From Diplodia intermedia (taxonomy: Eukaryota; Ascomycota; Dothideomycetes; Botryosphaeriales; Botryosphaeriaceae): a stretch of DNA of 64,000 bases. Location of the stretch: positions 310,001 through 374,000 of the forward strand of contig JAKEKT010000004.1 of assembly GCA_021495925.1 (NCBI GenBank). Direction: 5' to 3'. Below the pieces are notes generated by a model that was not told the origin of the DNA, did no database searches, and saw only the letters and a list, made by a program, of their open reading frames with translations. Of this stretch, positions 1-10,990 are shown piece after piece (within the stretch, counting starts at the first letter, position 1; each line of letters begins with the position of its first letter). The translations under genes and the position numbers were made by a program.

Positions 1-404
1 CCAGTCCGGCAGCCCACCGAGAATTCCAACGACTCTACGACGATACTTCGCCCTCGACCGCTTCGAGCAAGCCCTTGCTTGGAGTGCAGACCAAAGACCA
101 GACTCTCCCGGAGTACCCGCAGAGTTCACTACAGCGGCACCGTTTCCGTCCGTCAGGACTCGACGAACACCCGACTTGGACCTGGCCCCGCGGCCCCCCA
201 AGTCTCGAAGTCTACCAAAGAATCCCCCAGATCGTCCGCAGGCGACTTGTCCATAAACTCAAGCAGCGATCACCCCACCCTCTCCCCCGAATCCCTCACC
301 TCCCTTATCTTCTCCCACACCTCAGTCCACCTCTATCGACTCAGTCCTAGATCCAAGAACTTCAACAGTACAAATAAGACCACAAATCCAAGCAATTGAG
401 AGAA
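1..404 (+). other. 5' flank of the first gene, with an open frame running in from the window edge
   Basis: Reading frame 1 is open from base 1 to a TGA at 397-399, just before the ATG at 405. Its product is Ser/Thr/Pro-rich. The stretch at about 290-345 is pyrimidine-rich, as in fungal leaders. It could be 5' UTR or the end of an upstream exon cut by the window; the sequence does not decide between them. Confidence 0.3.
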
Positions 405-2578
405 ATGGCAACCCTCCAAGCCAATAAGAACATCGGTCTCATGACCAACGGCACTGGCTCGCCTGAGCTCAGGAGCCCCAACGGAGCAGTGAAGGCCGCC
501 GGCTCAAAGGCACTGGCCCGCAAGAACATTTCTGGAAAAGGTGTGAAACGCAGCCTGGGCGCAGCTTCCGATGAGACACTCGACAATGAGGAAGACACCA
601 GCGCCGACGAGGCGGATCAAGAGGACGATGATGAGCCAAACGAAGATGCCCCGTCCCGTGGCAGAGGCAAGCAGCCTGCTATCCACGTCGAGCCCGCCGA
701 TGCAGAGAGGAGTAACGACCGCGGGACGGGGCTTGATCAAGAGGGTCTCCTCACCCCTCTATCCAAAAAGCGCACCTTCAGCAACAGTGGCATATTTGCT
801 GCGTTTCAGGAGGATGCAGTAAATGGGAATGAAAAGGAGTCAGCTTCGGCATACCCCCGCAAAAAGCTGGACAGGAAGTTGAGTAACAATCCCAACGGTC
901 TCCTCGCCTATGAGGGCTTCCGCAAGGGTAGCATCGCATCTGAGGAGGGTCCCTCCGTGGTGTCAGAGAACGCCATCGACTCATCCGATGATGATGAAAT
1001 CTACAACGCCATCGACGATATTGACGAATCGGATAACGACGAGTACATCGATGAGAACCTGGAGGAGAGGGCCCTGCGAGAAGCGTTGAGCACGTCTGAC
1101 AACGAGAGCGATTTTGGCGACGGCCCTGACGTCTCGATGCTGCTTGACAGCGGTTACCTGGAAGGAAACCTCCTTGACATGGGCGACGATCAGATCCTTG
1201 GGCTCTCTGGCGAACAATGGGCTGGCATGGAGGAGATTACCCCCATCCAATCAAATACCTCCACGAGGCGTGTGCGCTTCGACGACAACGTGCACACCGT
1301 TTCCGATGTTGACAGCGACGATGACACTTCTTCCGAAGACCTCAACAGTTTCTTTCCCGATCTGTTCCACAAGGACAGTCAGATGCTCTCCAGCTTCAGG
1401 CATAGCCAGGATCTGGATGACATCGATTATTTCGACGAGTCAACGGCTAGCGATAGCGAGAGGTCATACTGGGACTTCCGCGACGAGAAAGAGCTGTCCA
1501 GTAATTCGAGTGACCGAGAGCACGACGTCCATACAGAGTCTGACTCAGACTCGGAGGCAGGCTCCAGTGGTTACGAGAGTATGGCTCACTTGACTTGTCC
1601 TTTTTTCCATGTGAATGCTGACAACACGCAGCGGATGAAGGTGACACTACCGATGAGGACCTACCCCCGCCACCCACCATTAACAAGCCATCACGTGTCC
1701 ATCGTGACTCATTGTCTTCTGCTGGCTCCGCCACCCCGAAACCGTTCCCGCGATCCAAGAGACAGCCGCCGGCCAAATCATCAAAGCAGAAGGGCCCGAT
1801 CAAAGGCTTCTTCACTCTCGATCCAAGGAGAGCCATCGCAATCTTGGACAGCAGCGGAAAGCGCATGGTTCTCAGGCCTGCTCGTGTTTCAAGCAACCAG
1901 TTCTGGACTGCCAGCACCGCGAGCAGCACTGCGAACAACAGTCCTCGCAGTGAACTGCAGAACCTGAACGGTGATGACAGCGACTTCAGTGACGGGAACA
2001 CGAACTTCGCGGATATCATGCTGAGTGGCATTTACGGGGCAGCTGGCGGTCTCGAGTATCCTGTCGGCCCTCCTGAAGCCTTTTATCCCTTCGTTGGCAT
2101 CGACGCGGATGGCACAATGGACTTCGACGATGAAGATGATGACGAAATCGAGGAAATGCTCGATGTCAACGATTTCATCGACTTTGGCAACCAGAGCGAC
2201 TCGGACGAGGCTGATGAGACCGACGTGCCCACGGCAGCCAACTCTCCCACCAAGGTTCATGCGGGCCATACCCCTGCCAGGAATGGCCTTTCTGCAGCCC
2301 AAGAGATGAGCCAGAGAATGCTCCAACACTTCGATCGCACCAACATCAATTCATTCAGAAGGAATCAGAACCGTTACCGGGACGTCGCGCGGCTCCCCGA
2401 TGATCCTACTGCCCGCGCGCAAGCCTCCAGACCTGTGCGTACTGGAGCCTCGGCCGATGCCATCATCACTCCCATGCGGAAGAAAAGAAAGGCGAGCAAC
2501 GTGGGCGTTCCGCGTGCCAGTCCTCTTGCCAAGAAGTCTGGCCCAGTCGCTGGCGCTTTCACTCCTCGCCGCCATTAA
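405..2578 (+). CDS. acidic, largely disordered nuclear-type protein of unknown function
   Basis: Two exons, 405-1578 and 1632-2578, encode 706 aa. The 53-nt intron (1579-1631) has a GTATGG donor, a GCTGACA branch region and a GCAG acceptor, and joins the frames in phase 1. The protein has long Asp/Glu/Ser-rich tracts (for example around residues 180-240 and 290-400), basic patches resembling nuclear localisation signals, and a basic C-terminus (RKKRK, then TPRRH at the end). The junction creates an acidic TDEGDTTDEDLPPPP segment. A later block, KGFFTLDPRRAIAILDSSGK, and an acidic segment around residues 540-580 look more ordered. I recognise no enzymatic domain. Similar acidic proteins occur across filamentous ascomycetes, and a chromatin or ribosome-assembly role is only a guess. 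The ATG at 405 was chosen because the open frame upstream has no better ATG in phase. Confidence 0.75.
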
Positions 2579-3615
2579 GGCAATCTCGCCCATCTGTTCC
2601 GACGTTTCTCAAATCTCACCAAGATGTGCACGTCCAGCAAAATCTTGCCGATGAGATCATCAAGTGTAAGTCGATGCGTCACGCATGTTCCTCGATTTCC
2701 GGTGTACATGCTGTAGCCACGACTTTGACGACGTTACGGCCTAAGGACTTTTGCGAAGTCAGGACCATACTGTGAATCATTTCTTAAAAGTTCAGTTATC
2801 GGGAGACGGAACAGACCTTCCGAAAAGTGCGATGTGGCGTGTATCTACCTACCTTCCTGCGCTTCGCTCTTGGGATATAGAGTTGGAGCAGAGGGGTTGG
2901 GTGGTGCAGCATTCGCTCAGTTGGAAGGCGGGTACCGCTTAATGTCTAGTTTCCTCCCTCCTTATTCATCTTCACCTCGTTCCCTACCTTGCGTAATTGC
3001 TTCCATTATCTGCACTGCAGTCTCGATTTCTCCTCGTTCTTCTCAGCAACAACCGGAATGTTGGTTTTGGTGCTTCAAGGCGCTTTCTCTCTCTTCAGTT
3101 TGCGATACCAACGGCGACTGCTCATTCGCGCCTCTCTCGGACTGGTTCTTAGAGTGGGGACGGCCTAGGGTTCTTTCGGGAGGTCTGATCTCTTTCACTC
3201 AGACGGGGTACCGGAGCAACAAGCGTACGGAAAAGGTGGTCTGCGGGCTTTCGTGTAGGAATATTAACCAGTAGCATGAACAATTCGTAAAATAATTATG
3301 ATGCTGCGTTGTCACTGCCTCAGCGATGTGAATCCCGCAATCGCGATACCAAAACGAAAGACACAACTGGGTCAGTTAGCTTTGCCCAAGCGGGCAGTTG
3401 AGCATCGTCCACATCACCGTACCTGTGATTCGATGCGTCAGTTCCGCAACCCTGGCACCAGTCTGTTCCACGTGACCCGCTCTTGCCGATCTCAACGGGT
3501 GTCAATCTTGCGGCGTCGTCGCACCTGCCCCCATAAGTAGTCGCGACGCTCATCAGCAGATATCATTTTCCAATCAACGAACACGACCGTCAACATCCCC
3601 TAACGTCAGGTTCCA
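2579..3615. other. intergenic, no gene seen
   Basis: This stretch lies between two genes on the + strand. It should hold the 3' UTR of the first and the promoter of the HAD-like gene. Open frames here are short and show no family resemblance. Confidence 0.6.
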
Positions 3616-5150
3616 ATGCCCAACCCGAAGCCCTCGCGGAAGAATCTGCTCATAGCCTTCGACGCCTTCGGCACGCTCTTCACGCCACGCGCGCCGATTG
3701 GTGCTCTGTACGGCGAGATTGCGCGCAAGCATGGCATCTGCAACGATGTTTCGGACGAAGAAATCATGCGTAGCTTCAAGAGAGGTTAGTCCTTTGTATG
3801 GTGCTTTCTGCGATTTTTTGAATTCAAGACTGGCCTTGGTTTTCGTGCGGGTTTGACTGCTCGTCGAAAGTGACGTGGCGCATTGTCGATGAAGATGGAA
3901 ACATGAGGCTGACGATAAACCCGAACGGAAACGCAGCCTACAAGCACAATGCCAAGGAAAGACCCAACTTCGGAAAAGAAGTTGGCATGGACCCCACGGC
4001 TTGGTGGAGCAGCGTAGGTTACCATCATTTCTCTGATTCTCATCCAAGCTCTTTGACTTTCTCGCGATCGGAAATTGAAATTGCTATTTCTCTGCCCTGG
4101 TTAAACATGCTCCTGCATCCTGGTTACGGACCAGGTCAGCCATGCAGGTAAACCTGCTGCTGACTTCTTTGTCATGGTCTATATATCCACCCCTCAGCTA
4201 CATTTTCCATACAGACCAAGCAGGCAAAGAAAAAAGAGCTCGCACCAACACCTCTTCTTATTCCTCCTCTCCTTTCCTCCCCCAAGCTAACAAACATTCC
4301 CAACCCCCTTCAGCTTATAAATGAAACCTTCACCCCCTTCCTCTCTCCCCCCTCTCCCGCCCAGCAATCTCCCGAATCGGCCGCCCCGCCAACCCTCCCC
4401 CACCGCCTCGTCCCCGACCTCCTCACCCGCTTCGCCAGCCGCGACGGCTACATGCTCTACGACGACGTGATCCCGCTCTTCGCCTCCCTCCGCGCCGCCC
4501 GGAGCCACAGCAGATCACCAAACCCCACCACCACCACCGCGACTAAGCACCGCAAAATCGTCACCGCCGTCCTCACCAACTCCGACGACCGCGTCGCCGG
4601 CATCCTCCGATCCTTCGGCCTGCGCGTCGGCCACACGGATCCAAAGGTTGTCGAGGAGGTCGCTGTTGCTTCCGCAAAAGTTGGGCAAGAGCAGGCGATC
4701 GCGACGCCGCCGCCGCCGCCGCCGCCGCCGACGACGATGACGATGCTCAAGAACGAAGACGTGGAAGCCTTGGGCGAGAACGACATCGACTTCGTGCTGA
4801 CCTCGTACGACTGCGGCTACGAGAAGCCGCATCGGGCCATCTTCGACGCGGCGAGGCGGTTGGCGGCGGCGCGGTACGCTGGTGATGGTGCTGGCGAAGT
4901 GGGGAAGGAAACCGGGAGGGAGGATGAAGATGTTGGCGAGTGGGAGGCGGTGTATGTGGGCGATGAAGTGGACAAGGACGTCGTCGGGGCCGAGAATGCC
5001 GGATGGGAGCTGGCGTTTTTGGTAGATCGGGAGGGTTTGGTCCGGGATGCTGGGGGTGTGGTGAGGAGGCACGACGTGGGCGGGGAGGGGGAGCAGGAGG
5101 TGAGGATCTTGCGGGATCTGAAGGAGCTGAAAAGATATGTGCTCAGCTGA
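3616..5150 (+). CDS. HAD-superfamily hydrolase, HDHD3/haloacid-dehalogenase-like
   Basis: Three exons (3616-3784, 3937-4013, 4314-5150) give 360 aa. Motif I is FDAFGTLF near residue 16, with Asp16 as the predicted nucleophile. The residue two places on is aromatic, not the second Asp usual in HAD phosphatases, as in L-2-haloacid dehalogenases and HDHD3-like proteins. The cap region follows (AKERPNFGKEVGMDP, then TAWWSS). Motif II is VLTNSDDR, the motif III Lys lies in YEKPHRAIFDAA, and motif IV is YVGDEVDKDVVGA. A (CCG)n run inserts a polyproline stretch before the motif III block. Both introns have good signals: intron 1 (152 nt) has CTGAC, and intron 2 (300 nt, long for this window) has GCTAAC and CAG. 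The second splice restores a LINETFTPFLSP segment typical of this family. Predicted soluble; substrate unknown. Confidence 0.85.
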
Positions 5151-5576
5151 TGCGATTAGCGGAAATGGAGCGCTCATGTACCACTATTGCAAAGAGGGTT
5201 CTATGTATGTAGAAGGAAGTGCTCTTCTGCTAAATTATCCTTCAACGAGCAAGGAAGCTAAGACGGCTCAACGAAACTGCACGCTCCATGCTGTACCAGT
5301 CGAACCGCTACTTGCACAAGGAAAAGGAACCGGAAACCCGATAAAGCAGCCACAGTAGTCTTTGCAAGCAACCATGCCGGGTATCCCTTACGTCACAGCC
5401 AACAATCATCCGAAAGCAAAAGAAAAGTAATCCGCACATTGACCACTGCCGGACCGAAAATTTAGCACAAACCCCCGTATGCCGAGGTTTTTGTTGCAAA
5501 GTGAACTCTGATCGAAGCCCGAGCTGGAAGTTATCGCAGAAGTGCTCCGCTCGAGTGCGCGGATGACCAGGCCGAT
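5151..5576. other. convergent intergenic spacer
   Basis: This spacer lies between the ends of the HAD-like gene (+) and the PARP-zinc-finger gene (-), and should hold both 3' ends. No coding signal is seen. Confidence 0.6.
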
Positions 5577-7166
5577 TTAGGCCCTTGCCTTCCTGCCGCT
5601 GTTAAGAATGTCAGCGGACATGTCTTCGTCTAGCACTCAATGAATCGAACTCACCGCTTTGCCGGAGCAGACCTCTGCGCCTTCGGGGCCTCCTCAGGGG
5701 CCTCCTCAGGGGCCTTGTCCTCAACCTCTTCCTCTTCGACGACCTTCTTGGCATTGGCCCTCGCCTTCCTTTGGTTGGGAGCTACAATAGGCTCATCATT
5801 GTCTTCTGCGACGGCCTTCTTCGCACGAGACTTCCTGGCCTTGGGGGGGACGGGAGCCGGCTCCTCACCATCCTCCTGCGCAGAGATGTCATTCTCCTTG
5901 ACATCGACCTCTTCAGACTTGACTGCCTTAGCCTTCCTGCCTCTGGGCTTCTTCGGGGCAGGCGCCTCTTCTTCCTCGTCCTGTGCATGGACTTCCTCCT
6001 TGGCTTTGACGGCCTTCTTGCCTCTAGCCTTCTTAGGTGCAGGCGCTTCTTCGTCTTCTTGCTCGAGATCTTCCTTCTTGGCCTTAACAGCCTTCCTGCC
6101 TCTAGCCTTCTTTGGAGCAGGCGCCTCCTCTTCCTCCTGGTCCTGGTCCTGATCCTGTTCCTCGGCCTTGACCTTGGCATTCTTCCTGCCCCTAGCCTTC
6201 TTGGGAGCTGGAGCCTCTTCTTCTTCCTGGTCCTGTTCTTCGTCCTTGGCCTTGGCAGCCTTCTTGCCTCTGGCCTTCTTCGGGGCCGGCGCCTCTTCCT
6301 CGTCATCCTTGTGGGGACGCTTCTTCGACTTTGCCTCAGTGTCCTTGTCATCCTTTGCCTATCAGCTTATCAGACGTCAAGCAGGAGCCAAGGAGTATTT
6401 ACCTGGTCAATGCCTAGCTTCTTCTTGTCGGTCATGGTGAGACGGAAGCCGCTCTGGCCTTCACGGTTCTTTTCAACATCCTAATCTTGCGTTAGTCCAA
6501 AGCTTCGTTGCTGAGGCTCCACGTGCTTGGGAACTTACGCCCTTCCAATCCTCATCGTCCACATGGCCCTGGTCAATGGCCCTCTGGACCTTGTCCTGAA
6601 TATCATCAGGCAGCTCTTCGTAGCCATCGAGCATGCTCATGTCACCGTTGAGATAGTCTTTGACGTTGGTGATGACCTTGGGAGTTACGCATCCCCTTCG
6701 GACATAGATGTCAGTGTGGGAAGTCTGAGAATGGGTCAAGGAACACTTACCAGTGCTTGTAGGCCCAGGAAGAGTTCTCCTGGATGGTGACCATGGTGGC
6801 GAAGCGGAGCTCACCCTTGTCGATCTTGATACCATCGTTCTTGCACTCCGTGTTCTTACACATGGCACGCCGGTTGGGCGAAATTTCTATGCTTATGTTA
6901 GCTGCCCGGGTCATGTGAGGGGCGTCAGGAGCGGGATTGAAAGCATTGGATGGCGCGGAGCTCGCTAGAGAATGGCGCTGCAAAAATAAAGAAGAGGAAG
7001 CAGAGGCGACAATAGCGATGGAAGCAACCAAAGCTGACGGATGCCGCTTCCGCGGGGTCGTTCTTCGCAGGTGAGGTTGCAGGATGATTGTGCGACACAA
7101 ACGAGGGCATTACAGCAAAGTAGGAAGAGAGGAAATAGGCTTACCGATGCGATATCCAGTAGGCAT
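5577..7166 (-). CDS. PARP-type zinc-finger protein with AT-hook-like repeats, no catalytic domain
   Basis: Six exons on the minus strand (7166-7145, 6886-6751, 6695-6539, 6480-6403, 6358-5655, 5598-5577) encode 372 aa. Residues about 5-95 are a single zf-PARP domain. Likely zinc ligands are Cys17, Cys22, His52 and Cys55 (CKNTEC...HWGC), followed by the family block DYLNGDMSMLDGYEELP. Residues about 140-340 are a tandem array built on EEEAPAPKKARGRK, with about five units. The RGRK cores resemble AT-hooks. The last exon adds only RGRKARA. There is no ADP-ribosyltransferase domain, so this is a DNA-strand-break or chromatin-binding module without the enzyme. Introns of 258, 55, 58, 44 and 56 nt carry CTAAC/CTGAC-type branch sites; the 44-nt one is the least certain. 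Divergent from the next gene. Confidence 0.88.
5931..6305 (-). repeat. degenerate coding tandem repeat in the zf-PARP gene
   Basis: About five imperfect units of roughly 75-90 bp each encode an acidic spacer followed by APAPKKARGRK. On the + strand each unit shows a gccttcttgcctctagcctt-like core. Spacer length differs between units (for example a QDQDQDQ expansion in one), which suggests slippage or unequal exchange. Confidence 0.8.
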
Positions 7167-7927
7167 TTTCGCAGCGAAGTCGCGGTCTCGCAGTGTGGTT
7201 GACACTTTGTCAAAGAAGAACGCGCCGGTGTGGTTGTGATAACGGCGGGTGAGCTGTGAAGTGCGCGGCGGAATGTGAAGCAGGTCGGGTGGAATTGGGT
7301 GAAGGCGTTGCAGAAGGGCAGTGCCTTGTGTGCGAGCGAGCGAGGAGCTTTATCAAGTCAAGTCACGGAAGAGAAGACAGTGGAAGAAGTTGGACGAAGA
7401 GGGCGGGCGAAGCTCATGTTGTTTGCGCGGGCTCCAGGCTTCCTTGCCTGGCAGACGCGACCGGCCCGCGCACGCGCGTTAGTCCTGGCCGCTGGCCGCT
7501 GGCCGCTGGCCGCTGCCTTCCTGGCCTGCGCCCGCGCCCGCGCCCAGCTTCTGCCTGCACATCTGCCATTTCCAGCAAGGCCAATTCGATCGCCCGAGCA
7601 CATGAGGCGCGCGAATCGGAACCACGATTTGCCTGCAATCAACACCCCATGGAAGTTGTCAGACAGGCACCGGGACCGGCCTGCGCCGAGGGCCAGGGTA
7701 GCGGATGCCCTGCGCAACCAGCAAACGTCCCGCGCTCTGCTGCAATGAATAGCTGCTGTGAGTTGAAAGACGGCGGATGCTCTGAAAAGGTAGGCGGCCA
7801 CGACTAAAGGGCGGTGCTAGGAAGCTATCGCGAGTCGAGACGTCATGGCCGCCTTTCTGCTTTGACTCGCCGCGCGCCCGCCGCGCTCCAATGCCTCCAC
7901 GACTCCCTCGCAGCTGCCCCCTAATCG
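7167..7927. other. divergent intergenic region with a short G+C tandem repeat
   Basis: It separates the zf-PARP gene (-) from the mitochondrial-protein gene (+) and must hold both promoters. A perfect 7-bp unit, CTGGCCG, is repeated four times at 7485-7512, followed by a (GCCCGC)n-like run. No extra gene is supported. Confidence 0.6.
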
Positions 7928-10900
7928 ATGCACACGAGCTTCAAGAATGTGCTCAGTCGAACCTTTCGACAGCCTGGCACCGCCTCTGCAGGGTATTTCA
8001 CCGTAGCAGCATGGCTGGTCCCAGCTGAGGCCCGCCGCCCTCCGCGCCGTCATTTTTCTCGCACCCGCCCAAGATGCGCTCAGCCGCCCGACACCCCCCA
8101 CGACCCCCCAGAAGCTTCGCAACCCATCAGCACCTCGTCCAGGAGACTCCGCTTGCCCCCTCCTGCAAGAGCCGAGGCCATCGAGGCCTGGGTCGACTGT
8201 CTCGAGCCTCTCCTCCCGCCACATCTCAGCACAACCTCCTCTGGCACGCCCGAGCCTCCGAACATAGGTGCAGAGAGGCTCGAGTCTGCTACGAACATCG
8301 CTTTGTTTCTGGCACGGTCGAGAAAACATGAGGGTGTGGACGTTCTCAGCCACCTGGCGGTCAAGCAGGGACGATGGGACGCTGTCATGTGGCTCCTTAA
8401 AACGGTCATCGAAATACCAATTCCGGAGGAGGATCGCTTGAAGGATATCCCTCTGTCAGTTGCTAGCACCTGGGATGGCATCCACGGCTCGCTAGAGCTT
8501 GCCACTGAGGAGCCTCTGACCCTGCGGAAAGTTGCCTCTGCCCAACCTTTCAGACATAAGCTAGACCAATTGACAGACCCGGAGGACTTTGGCGAAGACG
8601 GAGTCTCCTACCGCAACGGCGCACTTGGTCAGATATGGAGGAGCTTGGGTAACATGATCCTGATCGCTGTCGGAGACCGGCCCCAGGAGAAGGATGCGAT
8701 CTTGAGCCATGTTCTCGAGCTTCTTGCCTACCTCCATCATGCTGGCATAATCCCCGAGTCGGTGTACCACTACGAGCCTCCCAGAGACAAGTACTGTCTC
8801 CAGCAGCCACCCACCCTCTACCTTCTTTCGTCCAAAATCCTATCGGCATTGTCGGACGCCGCCTGGAGAGCACACGAGCTGGCAGCGGCATCAGAGAACA
8901 AGGCACAAGCACAGTACAATATCTTTGGCCAGGAAATACCTGGCTCAAGGTACAGGATCCGCACACCAGAACTTGGTCCAGAAGTCTGGTTGGAGCTTGT
9001 GCTTTGGTCGTGCCTCCATGGAGGCTGGACGATTGACGGCGCTGCTATTCTGAAAAAGCTCACAGGCTACAAGGACGACTTGAGATGGTCAGTCCTTCAC
9101 TGGAAAAACGTCTTGCACGATCACTCCGGATCGTCGTTTAGCACCATGACTTGGACCGACTTGTGGTCCTTTGCTAGGGCTCGCGGAACACAGGCCGAGT
9201 CCCCCGAACGCTTTATGGTGGACAGGACCATCAGCAGTGAAGTGGTTGCTGCCTACATCGACGGCTTGTTCAGCAGAGTCACGGTGGGTGTTGGTGATCG
9301 TGGAGATTCTACCGCCAACATTTTCAGAGACGTCACTACCTTGAAAGATCTGCTCGATCGCGACAATCTCGGCCTTGGGACTGCTACGTGGGAGTCGATT
9401 ATGGTACGCTTCATGGAGAGTGGTGGTATCGACCCAAACATTGAAGCCCGCTGGCTGGAGAGGCTGTTGTACTTCAGCAGCAAGTTCGACCAAGAGCTCA
9501 ACTATCAAAATGCTGCCAGGGAGTACGAGGATAGTCCAGGCTCGCCATCATATATCCTCGATCCCTCGTCAATCTCTTTGGGCGTGCTGCATCAAGCCTT
9601 GCGTATCAACATCACAAACGGCAATCTCACGGGCGCCGTCGGAGTGGTGTCGCAACTTCAATCGCTTACGGATCAGAACAAGAAAAGATCGATCCAAGGG
9701 TTCTTCGAAAAGCTCAACGGCCCATCCGAGGGTGCCCGCGCGCCTGAATCCTTCTCGAGCAATGTTCACCCGAGGGATTACCCCACCTATTTCCCGCAAA
9801 TACCGCCCGCACTTTTGGCCGGCGTTTTGGATCTGGCAACAAAAACCCAAGCATACGATGTTGCCAAACAGCTATTGTACTCGGACGATATCGATGGGCC
9901 TCTGATCCCTTGGGGACTATACGGGCATGGCGGCGTTGCCGCTGCGATTACCAGATACGCATATGCTGTAGACGATGCGGATCTGCTTGTTCGCGTCACA
10001 TCCCATCAGTCTGAGCGTGGCGGCATTGCCCCCGAAACTTCCTGGGCAGTCCTCGAGATTCAAATGCAACGACAACAGTGGGATACTGTTGAGCATGTAG
10101 TTCACAGTCTGGCCATGCACAGCAGAGAAGGACGGGTGGCACATATCAGTGCACTCATAGCAAAGCAGCTCCTCATTCTCCAAGACAGAGTGCTCAAACA
10201 GGATGAGCGAGTGAGCGAGAAACATCCTCTGGCTAAGGCGGCCTCTATCTTTCGAAGGCTCATCAAAGCTAGGTTCGGGTCGGGTGATATGGAACGCTAC
10301 CACCGCTTCCATGGTGTCCTGTGTGTTCTCTCATCGATTGGACCTGAGTGGCGCGACTTCTGCTCCCGCTTGTTCATCTACCGTGACACCAAGTCGCTGG
10401 AAAGGTGTGTCATAGAGGAGGACTTTGCGCAGTTGCTACAGGGTGTCACAGAAACCCGGGGTGCCTATAGTGGCATGGAACTGATGACGAAGTGGTGTGA
10501 AGATGTGTCGGTGGCCCGACCTCTCGAGAGAAGATACTACATGCAGACGGCCGAACGACATGTGCCTTGGGTACTGAAAGTCAAGGAAGTCACGGTATAC
10601 GCAGTGAACGAGTCCGAGGTGATTCTTCGCGGCCAGCGCCTTGCTCCTACGCTTTCTCTCATGCGCACAGTGTACCGAGCGGCATTAAGACAAATAGAAG
10701 CGGATCCCACGATTGCGTGGGAGAAACAACGCGTCAGAGCGGTTTTGAGCTGGGCTCTTACAGGTCTGAGGGCATTGGACCTGACCAAGAAGGAAATTGG
10801 ATACGAGCTGGATGGGATTACGAGGGGTTTCCAATTGTGGGATCTAGCGAGAGCGCACCACATAAGAAGGAAGAGACCCGCAAAAAGGAAGTCCAAAGTG

Positions 10901-10990
10901 GAAGAACGAGCAAAGAAGCGTACGGGTACAGATGGTTCTGTGGGAGCAGGAAAAGCGCAAAGAGCTGGGCGACAAAAGAAGGATGTATGA
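7928..10990 (+). CDS. large predicted mitochondrial helical-repeat protein, function unknown
   Basis: A single uninterrupted frame encodes 1020 aa from the ATG at 7928. The first 50 residues are rich in Arg and Ser with almost no acidic residues and end in RRPPRRHFSRTRP, which looks like a mitochondrial presequence. The body is a long run of amphipathic helices, as in fungal PPR/TPR-like mitochondrial RNA factors, but I could not define individual repeats. The C-terminus (last 45 residues) is strongly basic, for example KRPAKRKSKVEERAKKR, which would suit RNA binding. Mitochondrial gene expression or complex assembly is an inference from the presequence and the fold type. The length without any intron is unusual in this window. 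Confidence 0.75.
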   Translation: MHTSFKNVLSRTFRQPGTASAGYFTVAAWLVPAEARRPPRRHFSRTRPRCAQPPDTPHDPPEASQPISTSSRRLRLPPPARAEAIEAWVDCLEPLLPPHLSTTSSGTPEPPNIGAERLESATNIALFLARSRKHEGVDVLSHLAVKQGRWDAVMWLLKTVIEIPIPEEDRLKDIPLSVASTWDGIHGSLELATEEPLTLRKVASAQPFRHKLDQLTDPEDFGEDGVSYRNGALGQIWRSLGNMILIAVGDRPQEKDAILSHVLELLAYLHHAGIIPESVYHYEPPRDKYCLQQPPTLYLLSSKILSALSDAAWRAHELAAASENKAQAQYNIFGQEIPGSRYRIRTPELGPEVWLELVLWSCLHGGWTIDGAAILKKLTGYKDDLRWSVLHWKNVLHDHSGSSFSTMTWTDLWSFARARGTQAESPERFMVDRTISSEVVAAYIDGLFSRVTVGVGDRGDSTANIFRDVTTLKDLLDRDNLGLGTATWESIMVRFMESGGIDPNIEARWLERLLYFSSKFDQELNYQNAAREYEDSPGSPSYILDPSSISLGVLHQALRINITNGNLTGAVGVVSQLQSLTDQNKKRSIQGFFEKLNGPSEGARAPESFSSNVHPRDYPTYFPQIPPALLAGVLDLATKTQAYDVAKQLLYSDDIDGPLIPWGLYGHGGVAAAITRYAYAVDDADLLVRVTSHQSERGGIAPETSWAVLEIQMQRQQWDTVEHVVHSLAMHSREGRVAHISALIAKQLLILQDRVLKQDERVSEKHPLAKAASIFRRLIKARFGSGDMERYHRFHGVLCVLSSIGPEWRDFCSRLFIYRDTKSLERCVIEEDFAQLLQGVTETRGAYSGMELMTKWCEDVSVARPLERRYYMQTAERHVPWVLKVKEVTVYAVNESEVILRGQRLAPTLSLMRTVYRAALRQIEADPTIAWEKQRVRAVLSWALTGLRALDLTKKEIGYELDGITRGFQLWDLARAHHIRRKRPAKRKSKVEERAKKRTGTDGSVGAGKAQRAGRQKKDV

